Below, in pieces: positions 53,745 to 63,983 of a DNA stretch of 64,000 nt. Position numbers and translations under genes: made by a program. Where the stretch lies: assembly GCA_039029315.1 (NCBI GenBank), contig JBCCGK010000003.1, positions 137,361-201,360 of the forward strand. The letters are read 5' to 3'. The notes beneath the pieces were generated by a model. The model worked only from the letters and a program-made list of their open reading frames with translations, had not been told where the DNA came from and did not search any database. The number at the start of each line of letters is the position of its first letter. Position 1 is the stretch's first letter. Source of the stretch: JBCCCJ01 sp039029315. Lineage in GTDB: Bacteria; Bacteroidota; Bacteroidia; J057.

Positions 53745-55265
53745 TTAGTCATTGATTAATTGATTGGTGTTGATCTCGGAAAGTGGAATGGGAAGTGACA
53801 TGACTTCTGCCTCATCTGTACTCAGTGTCAGATCTACATTCGAATCAAAATTGGGATTGTTGTTGTGTCGGAGGATCGTGTGAGCAAGAAGATACTCAAA
53901 TCCTCTTCTGCGATTGTTGTGGGCATCTTCCCCTTCTCCGATCAACTCGAATCTGTATTCATCCATGATGGCATCTCTAAAGGCATCCTGATTTCCAACA
54001 TATCCAGCCTGAGGACTCAGCCCTGCTCTGCTAAGAACCTGGGTGACATATCCGAGTTGCTCTCCATTTTGAAGCTCATTGGAAATCTCTGCCAGCATCA
54101 ACAACAACTCTGCATAGCGATAGACAATGATATTTTGGCTGTTGTACTGATTGGAATGACTTTTATCCTTTTCAGCAAACTTGAATAGATATGGATGTGC
54201 ATTGTTGAAGGCATTTCTGCTCGGATTTGAAGGATATACCCTTACGGTTGCCCCATTGTCAGCTCGGTCATAGCCATGAAGATAGGTCGCTCCTCGGCGG
54301 ATGGTATCTTCAGGGTAAGTTGCCAAATGATAATCGAAGACATCGGCATGTACAGAGAACCAACCAAAATGTTGAGCAGCTTTGTACTTCCAGGGAGTGT
54401 AGTTTCGTCCCATTTGAGAGTTGGCAGCGTCTTGACTGATCTGCAATTCAAAGATAGATTCTGAGGAATTCTCTCCTGCCAGTGTGAACAATTCCGCATA
54501 ATCGTTGTGAAGTTCGTACATCCCATAGCCCTGGATCGCCTGATCATAGGCCAACTGCCAATAGTCTAGCCCAGCATCTTGTAAGTCTGCAGGAGCTGTA
54601 GCCAGGGTCATGTAGACTTTGGCCAGCAACATATTCGCTGCATACGCTTGCGGATAGCCTGAACCAGAGGTTCCATTCATTAAGTTTGCAGCTTGCTGTG
54701 CATCACTCATGATTTGAGCATAGATCTCTTTGGTCGGAGATTTTGCCTTGTCTACATTGCCGGAAGAGGGAAGTTCCAGCCAGAGGGGAATATCCCCCCA
54801 CAATCTCACCAAAGAAAAGTAAGACCAGGCACGCATGAAATAGGCATGTCCTGCCAGATCGTTGAATCCCATTTCATCTGGCGTTTGAGGATTGTCAAAT
54901 ACCTCGACATTCTGGATGGCAGAATTGCTTCTTGCGATGGCCTGATAGAGGCCTCCCCAAAGGCTTTCAGAATCAATATCGAGGACAGGCTTTAAGGAAA
55001 ACAGATTCGCATTGTTGACATTATTGACATTGTTCCCGCCATTTTTTCTGGTAACAAACAGTCCTGAAAATCCATTGACCACAAAAAGGCGACGTTCTTG
55101 GGCGTTGTAGGTAGTCAAACTCTCATAAATACCGTCCAGGGTGGCTCTGGCACTTTGAGGAGAGTCGTAGACAGAATCATCCAGAAAGGGGGGATTTTCG
55201 TCAAGATTACAGGCTGTCAGCACCATAAGGATGCTCAGGCTGAGAAGTATTTTGAGGTATTTCAT
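53745..55265 (-). CDS. SusD/RagB family glycan-binding lipoprotein
   Basis: The start MKYLKILLSLSILMVLTAC gives a lipoprotein signal. The 506-aa protein shows SusD features: SARATLDGIYESL near the start, NDLAGHAYFMRAWSYFSLVRLWGDIPL as the TPR core, KSPTKEIYAQIMSDAQQAANLM, and later RYAELLLMLAEISNEL and an RFELIGEGEDAHNNRRRG block. It forms the lid on the SusC pore and captures the oligosaccharide. The gene lies 83 bases downstream of susC on the same strand. Confidence 0.95.
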   Translation of the reverse strand: MKYLKILLSLSILMVLTACNLDENPPFLDDSVYDSPQSARATLDGIYESLTTYNAQERRLFVVNGFSGLFVTRKNGGNNVNNVNNANLFSLKPVLDIDSESLWGGLYQAIARSNSAIQNVEVFDNPQTPDEMGFNDLAGHAYFMRAWSYFSLVRLWGDIPLWLELPSSGNVDKAKSPTKEIYAQIMSDAQQAANLMNGTSGSGYPQAYAANMLLAKVYMTLATAPADLQDAGLDYWQLAYDQAIQGYGMYELHNDYAELFTLAGENSSESIFELQISQDAANSQMGRNYTPWKYKAAQHFGWFSVHADVFDYHLATYPEDTIRRGATYLHGYDRADNGATVRVYPSNPSRNAFNNAHPYLFKFAEKDKSHSNQYNSQNIIVYRYAELLLMLAEISNELQNGEQLGYVTQVLSRAGLSPQAGYVGNQDAFRDAIMDEYRFELIGEGEDAHNNRRRGFEYLLAHTILRHNNNPNFDSNVDLTLSTDEAEVMSLPIPLSEINTNQLIND

Positions 55266-55348
55266 TGTTTCTTGTTGTTGATTTGGTTTCTGGGTACTGG
55301 GCATGGGGAAGGGAAAGACAGACTTTCCTCCCATCCACAGCTTGACTC

Positions 55349-58300
55349 CTAGAAGGTAATATTGAGCCCAAACAAAATATTCTTTGCATTTGCCGCGCCA
55401 TTCCAGTCTACTCCATTGATGAGTCCGGTATACAAGAAGTTGGTGACTTCAGGATTATAGCCACTATAGCCAGTCAGGGTATAGAGATTTTGGCCGGAGA
55501 CATAGACATTGACACGTTCCACCAGACTTTTCAGTGGAATATCATAGCCGATGGTTACATTGTTGAGGCGCATATAGCTCCCATCTTCAATGATTCGATC
55601 ATTGATGGCAATGGCTGCTTGCTCAGTGTATCCAATTCTGGGGAAGGTGGTCGAAGGCTTGTCTTCTCGCCAGGCGTTGTGATAGGCTGAAGGAATGATA
55701 TTTCTGAATGTCCCTTCGGCAGATCCCATTTGGATCAGGTTTCCATTGGCAATATCATTCCCAAAGACGCCATTGATCAGGGCACTAATGCTTAGGCCTT
55801 TCCACTGGAAGGACAGATTCATTCCATATACAAAATCAGGGTTGGGATTTCCTATGATCGTTCTGTCCTTGTCATCAATTAGCCCGTCCTGATTTTGATC
55901 AACAATACGCACATCTCCAGGCACTGCTCCACTGACTATATCTGTATCTTCTGTCTGGTAGATGCCATTGGTCTGGAATCCATAAAACAAGCTGGTTTCT
56001 TCTCCTTCAATGAAAATATTGGCTGGTGCCTTGAAGATATTCCCTCTACTGACATTGGCACCGGTATAGAAAGATTTTGGCTGGTAAGAACCGTCTACCA
56101 GAATTGTATCTAACGGGATTCCCAGGGATTCGATCCTGGTTCTGTTAAAGGCAATATTTCCTCCTATGGTCAAATTAAGATCTTCTTTCCCGATAAGGAT
56201 CAGATTCAAGCCAGCTTCAATTCCTTTGTTGGAAATGGTTCCGCGGTTGATGAGCAAATTGCTGAAACCAGAAGAGGTAGGGATCGGAATATTTTGAAGC
56301 AGATCTTTGGTCGTCTTGTCATACCAGTCCAGGGTAGCTGTAATTCGATTGTCTGCTAAGCCAAAATCAAGACCGATATTCAGTTGCTCAGTGGTTTCCC
56401 AGGTAAGATCTGGATTCGCTATATTGTTGAGGACAATTGGGACGCTTGTTCCATTGGCAGGGGTTCCATACAGAATACTGGAATTGCTTCCATAATTCGA
56501 GAGGGTTCCATAAGGGCCAATCCCGTGGTTGCCAATCTGCCCCCATCCTGCTCTTATTTTCAGATCACTGAAGGCATTGAGGTTCTCCATGAAGGATTCG
56601 TTGACAAGACGCCATGCGACTGCGAAGGAAGGAAACAAGCCAAATCGATTTTCCGGCGCAAACTTTGAGACACCATCACGACGGAAGCTGGCCGTCAGTA
56701 CATAGCGGTTGTCAAAGGTATAATTGAGCCGTGCCAATACAGAAAAGAGTTCCTGATCGGCGGCTTGAATGGCCAGAGGAGTGGTGATCACCTGTCCGAG
56801 AAATGGTTGTAGCGTCCGGAGTTGCGTGGTGACAAAATCTTCTACAGAATAGATGCTGTTCTCTACATTTCGGACATCATAGGTGACACCAGCAGTGGCA
56901 CTGACCCTGTGCTTTCTCTTAAAGTTTCTGAAATAGCGGAGAAAGTTGTTGACCTGGAAGGACTTTACATTGAGTTTGGAGATCTGAAGTGCTCCATTGG
57001 CATTGGCTCCCTGGAAGGTTGTCAGGCCATAGAATCGTCTTCTGTCTTTGTCTCTCACATTTCCCCCGGCTTTGATTTGATACTTGAGGCCTTTGATGGG
57101 TAAACTGTAGGTCAAAGCCAGAGAGCCAATGTACCGACTCTCTACGGACTTGTCATCGAAATCATTCACCCAGGCATAAGGATTTGCATTTCCCAACTCT
57201 TCCGTAAAATCGTCAATCTCTTCCGTAAGCAGCGGATTAAATGAGAGGATATTTCGAATAAAACTCTGATTGTTGCCAATGAGATCGCCTGCTTCAGCAA
57301 AATCTGACTGGCTATAAAAAGCACTGAATCGCGCTTCCACTTTGAGCTTGTCTCCTACATTGCGGTCCAGATTGAATCGCAAGTCGCCACTCTGGAAACG
57401 AGAGTTGTCCACCAGCCCATTCTGATCATTGTATCCCGCAGATAAATAGTAATTTCCCTCCTCACTCCCACCGGAAATAGAGCCTCCAGCAGTAGTATTG
57501 GCTCCCATCTGATAGATCTCGTCCTGCCAATTGAACATCTGAGCAGGGGTAGAGGAGATCACACGTCTACCGGCTTCAGAGGTGATTGGATATACATTTT
57601 CTCCTTCGATGTGATAATTGACATCACTGCCGTTTAGCAGATTGAACTCGTTTTGGTATTGCGCATAAGAGCGTCCATCCAGGACATCATATTTTTTGAC
57701 TACTGTCCGAAATCCTCTTGTTACGAAGCCATTAATTTTGGCCTTTCCGCTCTTTCCTTTCTTGGTGGTGATCAGCACTACTCCATTGGCTCCTCGAGAC
57801 CCATAGATGGCTGTGGCTGAAGCATCTTTCAATACTTCGATGCTCTCGATATCGCGAGGATTGAGACCATTCAACCCATTTTGAGTCTCCTGGCCTGCAT
57901 TTCCTACACCACCTGCCGGCGCGACATCTTCCCCGGCAGAAGAGATAATCACGCCATCGATGACATACAAGGGTTCGTTGTTTCCTCGAAGACTGTTTGT
58001 TCCACGTATTCTTACACTGATGCCAGAACCTGGTGCAGAGCCATTTTGGGTTACTTGCACGCCCGCAGCACGTCCTTGCAGGAGTTGATCGATGGTATTG
58101 GATTGTCTGGATACATTGTCTTCTACTTTCACCGTAGAGACCGCCCCGGTCAAATCGCTTTTGCGGACGGTTCCATATCCAATGACCACAACCTCATCGA
58201 GTTGTTTGACCTCTGGTTCCAGGGTGATGCTTATGTTCGTTTTTCCATCGACTGTTACTTCCTTTGTGCTGTACCCCAAAAAGGAAACGACCAACACTGC

Positions 58301-58498
58301 TTCTTCTTCTGGAACCAAGATCCTGAATGTTCCGTCATTGTTGGCTAAGGTGCCTTGGGTCGTTCCCTTCACAGTAATACTTGCTCCGGGCAATGGTTGA
58401 TTTTCATCACCATAGACTGTCCCCCTGACCGTCTGTTGTGCGATTGCCAACTGAATGGTCAGTGTGAACAGGAATAGTAGTGCAGGAATGTTTTTCAT
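55349..58498 (-). CDS. SusC/RagA family TonB-dependent outer-membrane receptor
   Basis: The 1049-aa product begins with a signal peptide and a carboxypeptidase-like beta-sandwich (about 22-95, TVRGTVYGDENQPLPGASI). The hallmark VVVIGYGTVRKSDLTGAVS, the plug domain (SIEVLKDASATAIYGSRGANGVVLITTKKG) and the 22-stranded barrel follow. It imports glycan fragments with energy from TonB. It is the second gene from the regulator end of the locus; the regulator gene ends 109 bases upstream. Confidence 0.96.
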   Translation of the reverse strand: MKNIPALLFLFTLTIQLAIAQQTVRGTVYGDENQPLPGASITVKGTTQGTLANNDGTFRILVPEEEAVLVVSFLGYSTKEVTVDGKTNISITLEPEVKQLDEVVVIGYGTVRKSDLTGAVSTVKVEDNVSRQSNTIDQLLQGRAAGVQVTQNGSAPGSGISVRIRGTNSLRGNNEPLYVIDGVIISSAGEDVAPAGGVGNAGQETQNGLNGLNPRDIESIEVLKDASATAIYGSRGANGVVLITTKKGKSGKAKINGFVTRGFRTVVKKYDVLDGRSYAQYQNEFNLLNGSDVNYHIEGENVYPITSEAGRRVISSTPAQMFNWQDEIYQMGANTTAGGSISGGSEEGNYYLSAGYNDQNGLVDNSRFQSGDLRFNLDRNVGDKLKVEARFSAFYSQSDFAEAGDLIGNNQSFIRNILSFNPLLTEEIDDFTEELGNANPYAWVNDFDDKSVESRYIGSLALTYSLPIKGLKYQIKAGGNVRDKDRRRFYGLTTFQGANANGALQISKLNVKSFQVNNFLRYFRNFKRKHRVSATAGVTYDVRNVENSIYSVEDFVTTQLRTLQPFLGQVITTPLAIQAADQELFSVLARLNYTFDNRYVLTASFRRDGVSKFAPENRFGLFPSFAVAWRLVNESFMENLNAFSDLKIRAGWGQIGNHGIGPYGTLSNYGSNSSILYGTPANGTSVPIVLNNIANPDLTWETTEQLNIGLDFGLADNRITATLDWYDKTTKDLLQNIPIPTSSGFSNLLINRGTISNKGIEAGLNLILIGKEDLNLTIGGNIAFNRTRIESLGIPLDTILVDGSYQPKSFYTGANVSRGNIFKAPANIFIEGEETSLFYGFQTNGIYQTEDTDIVSGAVPGDVRIVDQNQDGLIDDKDRTIIGNPNPDFVYGMNLSFQWKGLSISALINGVFGNDIANGNLIQMGSAEGTFRNIIPSAYHNAWREDKPSTTFPRIGYTEQAAIAINDRIIEDGSYMRLNNVTIGYDIPLKSLVERVNVYVSGQNLYTLTGYSGYNPEVTNFLYTGLINGVDWNGAANAKNILFGLNITF

Positions 58499-58607
58499 AT
58501 GCTTGTGAAACAGATTAGAAGAAGTACATCACTTAAAGATGAGAATTGGGGATAGGAAGAAGGTTGAAATTCTGTTATTAAAGGTTTGCATGTTGTTGAA
58601 GGAGGTT

Positions 58608-61600
58608 TTACCTCCCATTTCGCCAGCTGGAAGGGCTTTGTTGAAAATATTTCTTGAATAAGGTACTGAAATACTTGGCATCAGAGAAGCCCGCACTATA
58701 GGCGACTTCGCTGATGTTATGGTTCGGATTGAGTAAGAGTTTTTTTGCACGCTTTAGCCGGATGGTGCGGATAAACTCTGACGGGGACAGATCTACCAAG
58801 GCTTTGAGCTTATGATAAAAAGAGGTTCGACTCATTCCTACAGCCTGACAGAGAAATGATACAGATAGTTCAGGGTCGCTGATGTTGTCTTCAATCAACT
58901 GTGTTACCTCATCCAGAAATTGTTGATCTAATTCATTCGACAGATCCTGATACTGCATCTCTTCGACGGTGAGGAGTTTGTCTTTGAGAGCTGTTCTGGT
59001 ATGGAACAGATTGTCAATCTTGCTACTAAGAATCCTGAAGTCGATTGGTTTGGAGATATAGTCATCTGCCCCACTTTCAAATCCCAATTGTTCGTGTTCC
59101 TTGGACTCAAGACCTGTGAGGAGAATGAAGGGAATGTGGCTCGTGGCAAGATTGGATTTGATATTGGCACAGAGTTGCCATCCGTTCATCTTGGGCATCA
59201 TGACATCACTCAGAATCAAGTCAGGGGGACTTGATTGTACAAGTGTCAGGGCTTCCTCCCCATTGGAGGCAGTGAGGATATCGAACTTCCGCTCAAATTT
59301 GTGCTTTTGATATAAGCGAAGGTCATCATCATCTTCAACGATCAGAACCTTAACCTTACTGCCATTTTGAAACCCTTCTTCTATTCGCTGATTCTCAATC
59401 TCTTGCGTTTCTTTCTCTTTGCGTAACTCCTTGGCTTCTACTGTGGAAGTCATGGGCATGATGAGCAGAAACTCAGATCCACTACTTCCTGAACTCTCCA
59501 GACGAACCGATCCTCCCAGTGTTTTTGCAAGGTCATAAGCGAGGACCAGGCCCACTCCACTGCCTGTGCTGTCGGAATTCCTTGCGTTTTCTGCCCTGAA
59601 AAACAAGGTGAAGATTTTCTTCTGATCTTCTTTGGAAATACCGATGCCAGTATCCTTAACCGAGAGAATCCATTTCTTGGGATTGGCTTCAAGGCTCAGG
59701 TGGACTATGCCATTTGCAGGGGTATATTTGACAGCATTGGAAATGAGATTGCCGATAATTTTCTCCAGGATTTGCTCATCACTCTTGAGAATCAATTCTG
59801 CTTGTTTGTACTGGAAAATCAGCTCAATTTCTTTTTTCTCTGCCAAGCTCTTGAAGGCAAATACTGTTGTATTGATCAGCTCAATCAAATCGACAGCCTT
59901 GACCTGCAATCTGGACTTTCGAACATTGATCCGCCTAAAATCCAGAAACTGCCGCATCTGCTTATGAAGTTTTTCTGTACTTTTTAGCGCAACTTCAAGA
60001 CTTTCCCTGAATTGCTTGTCTGTCTTATTATTATTCAATAGATCAGTAATTGGCGCTCGGATCAGGGTAAGGGGGGTTTTGATCTCATGTGCCATTTCGA
60101 TGAGAAAATGGAGTCTCTCTGCGGCATTTTTGGATTCCATTCTTAATCGATAGGCATACAACAAGAGCGCTATCAGAGAGAGGAGGAACAAGCTGTACAG
60201 CAGATAGGCCCAATTGGTTTCCCAATAGGGTTTTTGGATCAGCAGGGTCAATTGCTTTTCGGGAGCAAGGAGATTTCCCAATTGATCTATCAATTTGAGC
60301 CTAAAGGTGTATTGGCCGGGATTCAAATTGGTATAAGTTGCTCTGTCCAAATTGTCTTCCTGAATCCATGCCGGATCGAAGCCTTCCAGTTTCCACATAT
60401 ACTCCCCTTGTTCGGGATGTAAAAAATCAATACTTGTAAAGCCGATAGAAAAGGAATTCTGCTTGTAGGCGAGTGTAAGGGTATGGGTATATTTGAGGGG
60501 CTTGGTTAAGATGGAATGTTCTTCTGTTTGAATCCGTTGGTGATTGAGAAAAAATTCCGTCAGGACGAGCGTTTTTTTGATGTGGGAAGGCTTGATCGAC
60601 AAAGGATCGAAGGTAATGACCCCTTGGTTTGTCCCAAAGTAGAGCCTGCCGTCCTTATCTTGAATCGCTGAATTTCTATTGAAATCTGTCGAAATCAAGC
60701 CGTCGGATTTGTGAAAATTGAACATATGCTCCCCTTCGATTTTGCTGATACCCAGGGAAGTGGCTGCCCATACATGTCCTTCCGAATCGCTGACAAGATC
60801 CAGGATTTGGTTGGAGGCAAGTCCGGCTGAGGTGTTCACAGATCTGACGCGATTCAACTGTGTATTGAAGATGTATATCCCATTGTTTAGGGTTCCCACC
60901 CACAGATTTCTTTCATCGTCAATCAACAATGACACAGTGGCCTTATTGTTCAGGCTATCCCCAATCAGGCCTTCATTCATCCAGCTCATTTCCTGATATT
61001 CCAAGTCGAGCATGGCGATTCCATCTCTGGAATTGATGATCACTTTCTCCGCAGAATACACTTCGAAATCTCCGGCTTCCTGTATGGGATATTCCATTAA
61101 TTCTCCCGAGGGATGGTAGGTATACAAGCCAGAATTGATGGTACCCACCAACAATTCTCCATGAGGATGATGATATACCTTTTTGGTAGTGCCTCTGATC
61201 TGAGAAAGAGGGGAAGAGGGCTGAAGCAGGTATGCGCCCTTGTCAGCTTTCAGGAGGCTTAGGGGATAAATGAAAGAAGCTACCCAAAGGTTCCCGTTTG
61301 CATCCAGAGATTGAGACCAGGCAACCTCACTTTTGTTGCCAAAACCAGCAGGATTGATGCTCAGGTGCTTCCAACTGTCCAAAGCCTTGTCCCAAAGGCT
61401 GATTCCTTCATCGGTCCCAAAGCTGATCCCTTGTGGCAATTCCTCAATGGATAGCACAACATCATTCTTCAGTGAATTGTTGTCCCCGCGTATATGTCGA
61501 ATCTTGGAGAAATTTTGCCTTTGAGGATTGTACATATTGACCCCGCCCCGAAAGGTAGAGATGAATACCACTCCCTGAGAATTGACAAAAATATCATAAA

Positions 61601-62525
61601 TGGCATTGCTATTGAGGGAATGTTCTTCATACTCATCGTATACCAGTTGATCAATGACTTCGGCATTGAACGAGTCATAAATGAAGACGCCCCCTCCGTC
61701 GGTGCCCACCATGAACTTTCCTGCTTCGAAATCTATGATGCTTCGAATGTGGACATCAACATTGCCCATAATGGGACCAGAAGAAGACAATTGGTGGTGG
61801 GTGAGATCATAATAATATAAGCCGGATTTTTCTGAACCTATCCATAGTTTGTTTTCTGATTCCTGAAAAAATAAAGACTCAATCTTTTGGTTATCAGGAA
61901 GCCAATGTTGATCAATTTCCTGTTCTTTCAGATTCCATACATACTGAAAATTCTGATCAAAGACTGCTACGCCATTCCGACTCCCAATAAAATATCGATG
62001 ATCACTGGATTGGATAATCGATTTTACGGTTCCTGATATCTCTGGAATACGGGTGGCCTGGCGACTTGCCGGATCGAACAAAAAAGCATTGTTGTAGGAG
62101 CCAAGGACAAACTGATTGTTGTGATCGATATGAAATTCACTGACATAGATGCCTCGATTGGTCTCAGATAGGATTTGATCAAAGTAGCGGAATTGGTCAA
62201 GGCCAATATCAAAATAGAATACCAGGCCATTATTGGAGACCAACCAGATGAGATCATTGTTGTCGATAGCCAAATGAATGGTGAGATTGGTCCTTTGTTT
62301 GACGCCTTCGATCTTCTCCAGCGAATAGGAGGTAAGATGTCTTCCGTCATATTTACTCACGCCTCCATCTGTTGCAATCCACATGAAGCCGTCCCCATCC
62401 TCGATAGACATATATACTTTATTGCTCTCCAATCCATCCTGAACTCCCAAATGCTGAAAGCGAAAAGGTTGCCCCTGTACAAGTACCGAGAGAAAGAACA
62501 ACAAATGAATCGCAATACTCCTCAT
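58608..62525 (-). CDS. Hybrid two-component system sensor/regulator (HTCS)
   Basis: The 1305-aa product has a signal peptide and periplasmic two-component propeller repeats (about 25-680, such as FQHLGVQDGLESNKV and VWAATSLGISK). A Y_Y_Y domain (about 681-765) and one membrane helix (about 771-796) follow. The histidine kinase has the H-box MAHEIKTPL (His about 812), NLISNAVKY, DTGIGIS and GSGVGL. A receiver domain (Asp about 1107 in LILSDVMMP) and an AraC-type HTH (about 1200-1305, ISEVAYSAGFSDAKYFSTLFKKYF) complete it. It senses an oligosaccharide in the periplasm and turns on the susCD-enzyme genes that follow. Confidence 0.96.
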   Translation of the reverse strand: MRSIAIHLLFFLSVLVQGQPFRFQHLGVQDGLESNKVYMSIEDGDGFMWIATDGGVSKYDGRHLTSYSLEKIEGVKQRTNLTIHLAIDNNDLIWLVSNNGLVFYFDIGLDQFRYFDQILSETNRGIYVSEFHIDHNNQFVLGSYNNAFLFDPASRQATRIPEISGTVKSIIQSSDHRYFIGSRNGVAVFDQNFQYVWNLKEQEIDQHWLPDNQKIESLFFQESENKLWIGSEKSGLYYYDLTHHQLSSSGPIMGNVDVHIRSIIDFEAGKFMVGTDGGGVFIYDSFNAEVIDQLVYDEYEEHSLNSNAIYDIFVNSQGVVFISTFRGGVNMYNPQRQNFSKIRHIRGDNNSLKNDVVLSIEELPQGISFGTDEGISLWDKALDSWKHLSINPAGFGNKSEVAWSQSLDANGNLWVASFIYPLSLLKADKGAYLLQPSSPLSQIRGTTKKVYHHPHGELLVGTINSGLYTYHPSGELMEYPIQEAGDFEVYSAEKVIINSRDGIAMLDLEYQEMSWMNEGLIGDSLNNKATVSLLIDDERNLWVGTLNNGIYIFNTQLNRVRSVNTSAGLASNQILDLVSDSEGHVWAATSLGISKIEGEHMFNFHKSDGLISTDFNRNSAIQDKDGRLYFGTNQGVITFDPLSIKPSHIKKTLVLTEFFLNHQRIQTEEHSILTKPLKYTHTLTLAYKQNSFSIGFTSIDFLHPEQGEYMWKLEGFDPAWIQEDNLDRATYTNLNPGQYTFRLKLIDQLGNLLAPEKQLTLLIQKPYWETNWAYLLYSLFLLSLIALLLYAYRLRMESKNAAERLHFLIEMAHEIKTPLTLIRAPITDLLNNNKTDKQFRESLEVALKSTEKLHKQMRQFLDFRRINVRKSRLQVKAVDLIELINTTVFAFKSLAEKKEIELIFQYKQAELILKSDEQILEKIIGNLISNAVKYTPANGIVHLSLEANPKKWILSVKDTGIGISKEDQKKIFTLFFRAENARNSDSTGSGVGLVLAYDLAKTLGGSVRLESSGSSGSEFLLIMPMTSTVEAKELRKEKETQEIENQRIEEGFQNGSKVKVLIVEDDDDLRLYQKHKFERKFDILTASNGEEALTLVQSSPPDLILSDVMMPKMNGWQLCANIKSNLATSHIPFILLTGLESKEHEQLGFESGADDYISKPIDFRILSSKIDNLFHTRTALKDKLLTVEEMQYQDLSNELDQQFLDEVTQLIEDNISDPELSVSFLCQAVGMSRTSFYHKLKALVDLSPSEFIRTIRLKRAKKLLLNPNHNISEVAYSAGFSDAKYFSTLFKKYFQQSPSSWRNGR

Positions 62526-62808
62526 AATTGGCCAAAATATGGGACACTTCCCTATAAAGCCAAAGAATCGAACAAATTATCCAGGAAGACAACTTGCGGG
62601 AATCAGATTTGTCGGAAAACATGACACAAAAGTGCCGAAAATCAGGCATGGTCAAACAAAGGATTTTTTCTCTCTCCGAATGCCTGCTATCAGTTTGAAT
62701 AGAAAAGAAGGAGGCAAACATCTCGGATTGGTGCGGGAATCTGGGAGAATCTATCCGGATATCCTACAAAAACATGGCTTTCTTTTGGAGATTAGATATT
62801 TATGATTA

Positions 62809-62863
62809 AATTGGTAAACCAATTACCAATTGTTAATTGCCAATTATTTGGTAAACCAATTTT
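62809..62863. promoter_or_regulatory. Two tandem GntR/FadR-type operators
   Basis: AATTGGTAAACCAATT (62809-62824) and TTGGTAAACCAA (62848-62859, with AT/TTTT flanks) are near-perfect palindromes 37 bases apart, the second ending 10 bases before the regulator ATG. They closely resemble, as I recall it, the ExuR/UxuR consensus ATTGGTATACCAAT. Autoregulation by the downstream gene is likely. Confidence 0.7.
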
Positions 62864-62872
62864 GGACTTCGT

Positions 62873-63601
62873 ATGAATAATTCTCCTCACAACGGCTTTG
62901 AAACCTTCTTCCAGGAAATTGCACAAGAAAAACCGTCTGATAAAATCATCGATCAAATCAAGGCCCTGATCAAATCCGGGCAATTGAAACCTGGTGATCG
63001 ACTCCCTCCTGAAAGAAAGCTGGTTGAAAAATTTGGCGTGGGAAGAGGACATGTCAGGGATGCTTTGAAGAAGCTGGAATTTTACGGCATCCTGAAAACC
63101 TTGCCACAAAGCGGGACGGTTGTAGCAGGATTAGGGGTCAAAGCATTGGAAGGCCTGATCAACAATGTTCTACAGATTGAGTCTCCTGACTTTTATTCTC
63201 TTGCTGAAACTCGTATCCTTCTGGAAGCTCAAGCAGCACGCCTGGCTGCTGAGAGAAGAACTCCTCAGGACATCATGCGACTTAGCAAAACTCTGGAGGA
63301 TTATCGGGCAAAAGTAGAAGCTGAGGATACAGGAATTGAAGAAGATCTAATGTTCCATCTCAACATTGCAGAAGCGAGCAAAAATTCAGTGTTACGCTCT
63401 CTGTCTATGATTCTCTTTCCTGATATGGTCCGGTATTCACGTGAATTCAACCTCTGTGGGGATGGTCGGTTTCGGCTAGCCTTAACAGAACATGAAACGA
63501 TCCTGAGATATATCGAGGATGGAGATGGGGAGAGCGCAGCCAGTGCGATGCGGGATCATTTAGGAGATTTACTGGAATGGACCTCACCTGATGATTCATA
63601 A
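62873..63601 (+). CDS. FadR subfamily GntR regulator with FCD domain
   Basis: The 242-aa product has a winged-helix GntR domain (about residues 20-85, LKPGDRLPPERKLVEKFGVGRGHVRDALKKLEFYGIL) and an FCD effector domain (about 95-232). The FCD ligand residues are visible in EEDLMFHLNIAEASKN and LTEHETILRYIEDGD...MRDHLGD (Asp, three His). FCD regulators bind uronates, gluconate, lactate or similar acids. The operators just upstream fit hexuronate-type control. It is divergent from the HTCS gene and may control sugar-acid genes beyond the right edge. Confidence 0.92.
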   Translation: MNNSPHNGFETFFQEIAQEKPSDKIIDQIKALIKSGQLKPGDRLPPERKLVEKFGVGRGHVRDALKKLEFYGILKTLPQSGTVVAGLGVKALEGLINNVLQIESPDFYSLAETRILLEAQAARLAAERRTPQDIMRLSKTLEDYRAKVEAEDTGIEEDLMFHLNIAEASKNSVLRSLSMILFPDMVRYSREFNLCGDGRFRLALTEHETILRYIEDGDGESAASAMRDHLGDLLEWTSPDDS

Positions 63602-63957
63602 TTTGGTGAATCGAACTGCTCATTCATTTACCATTCAAGCAAATACTACTCTATGAAACAAAAGGACTCTGTGTACTTCCCGAACCAAATTCTGCTCACA
63701 ATAAGCGATTGAAGCGGGCGCTCATCTGAAGCTTGCTCCCAGGAATCCCAGATCCAGCTAGGTAAAAGAGAATCTCGGACAGCGTTCTTAGTTTGACTTT
63801 GTCCATTTTTTACAGGAGAAAAATCCTCCCATATGCTCTGGAAACCGTCTTTTTGAATGAATGAACTTCGCTGTTTTTAGGTGATGTTGATTAATTCTCA
63901 TTGAAAATTTATTCACAACTGTACACTTTTTATTTTCCTTTGTTTTTAGATTTCTTT
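63602..63957. other. Right-edge intergenic stretch
   Basis: No gene, tRNA or clear promoter is seen; the small reading frames have composition and starts unlike real genes. Confidence 0.5.
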
Positions 63958-63983
63958 GCAACTTTTTGGCGGCAAAAAGTTGC
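63958..63983. repeat. Perfect 10-bp stem hairpin
   Basis: GCAACTTTTT and AAAAAGTTGC flank a GGCGGC loop, giving a strong hairpin that could act as a transcription terminator in either direction or be a dispersed intergenic palindrome. Its partners, if any, lie outside the window. Confidence 0.5.
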
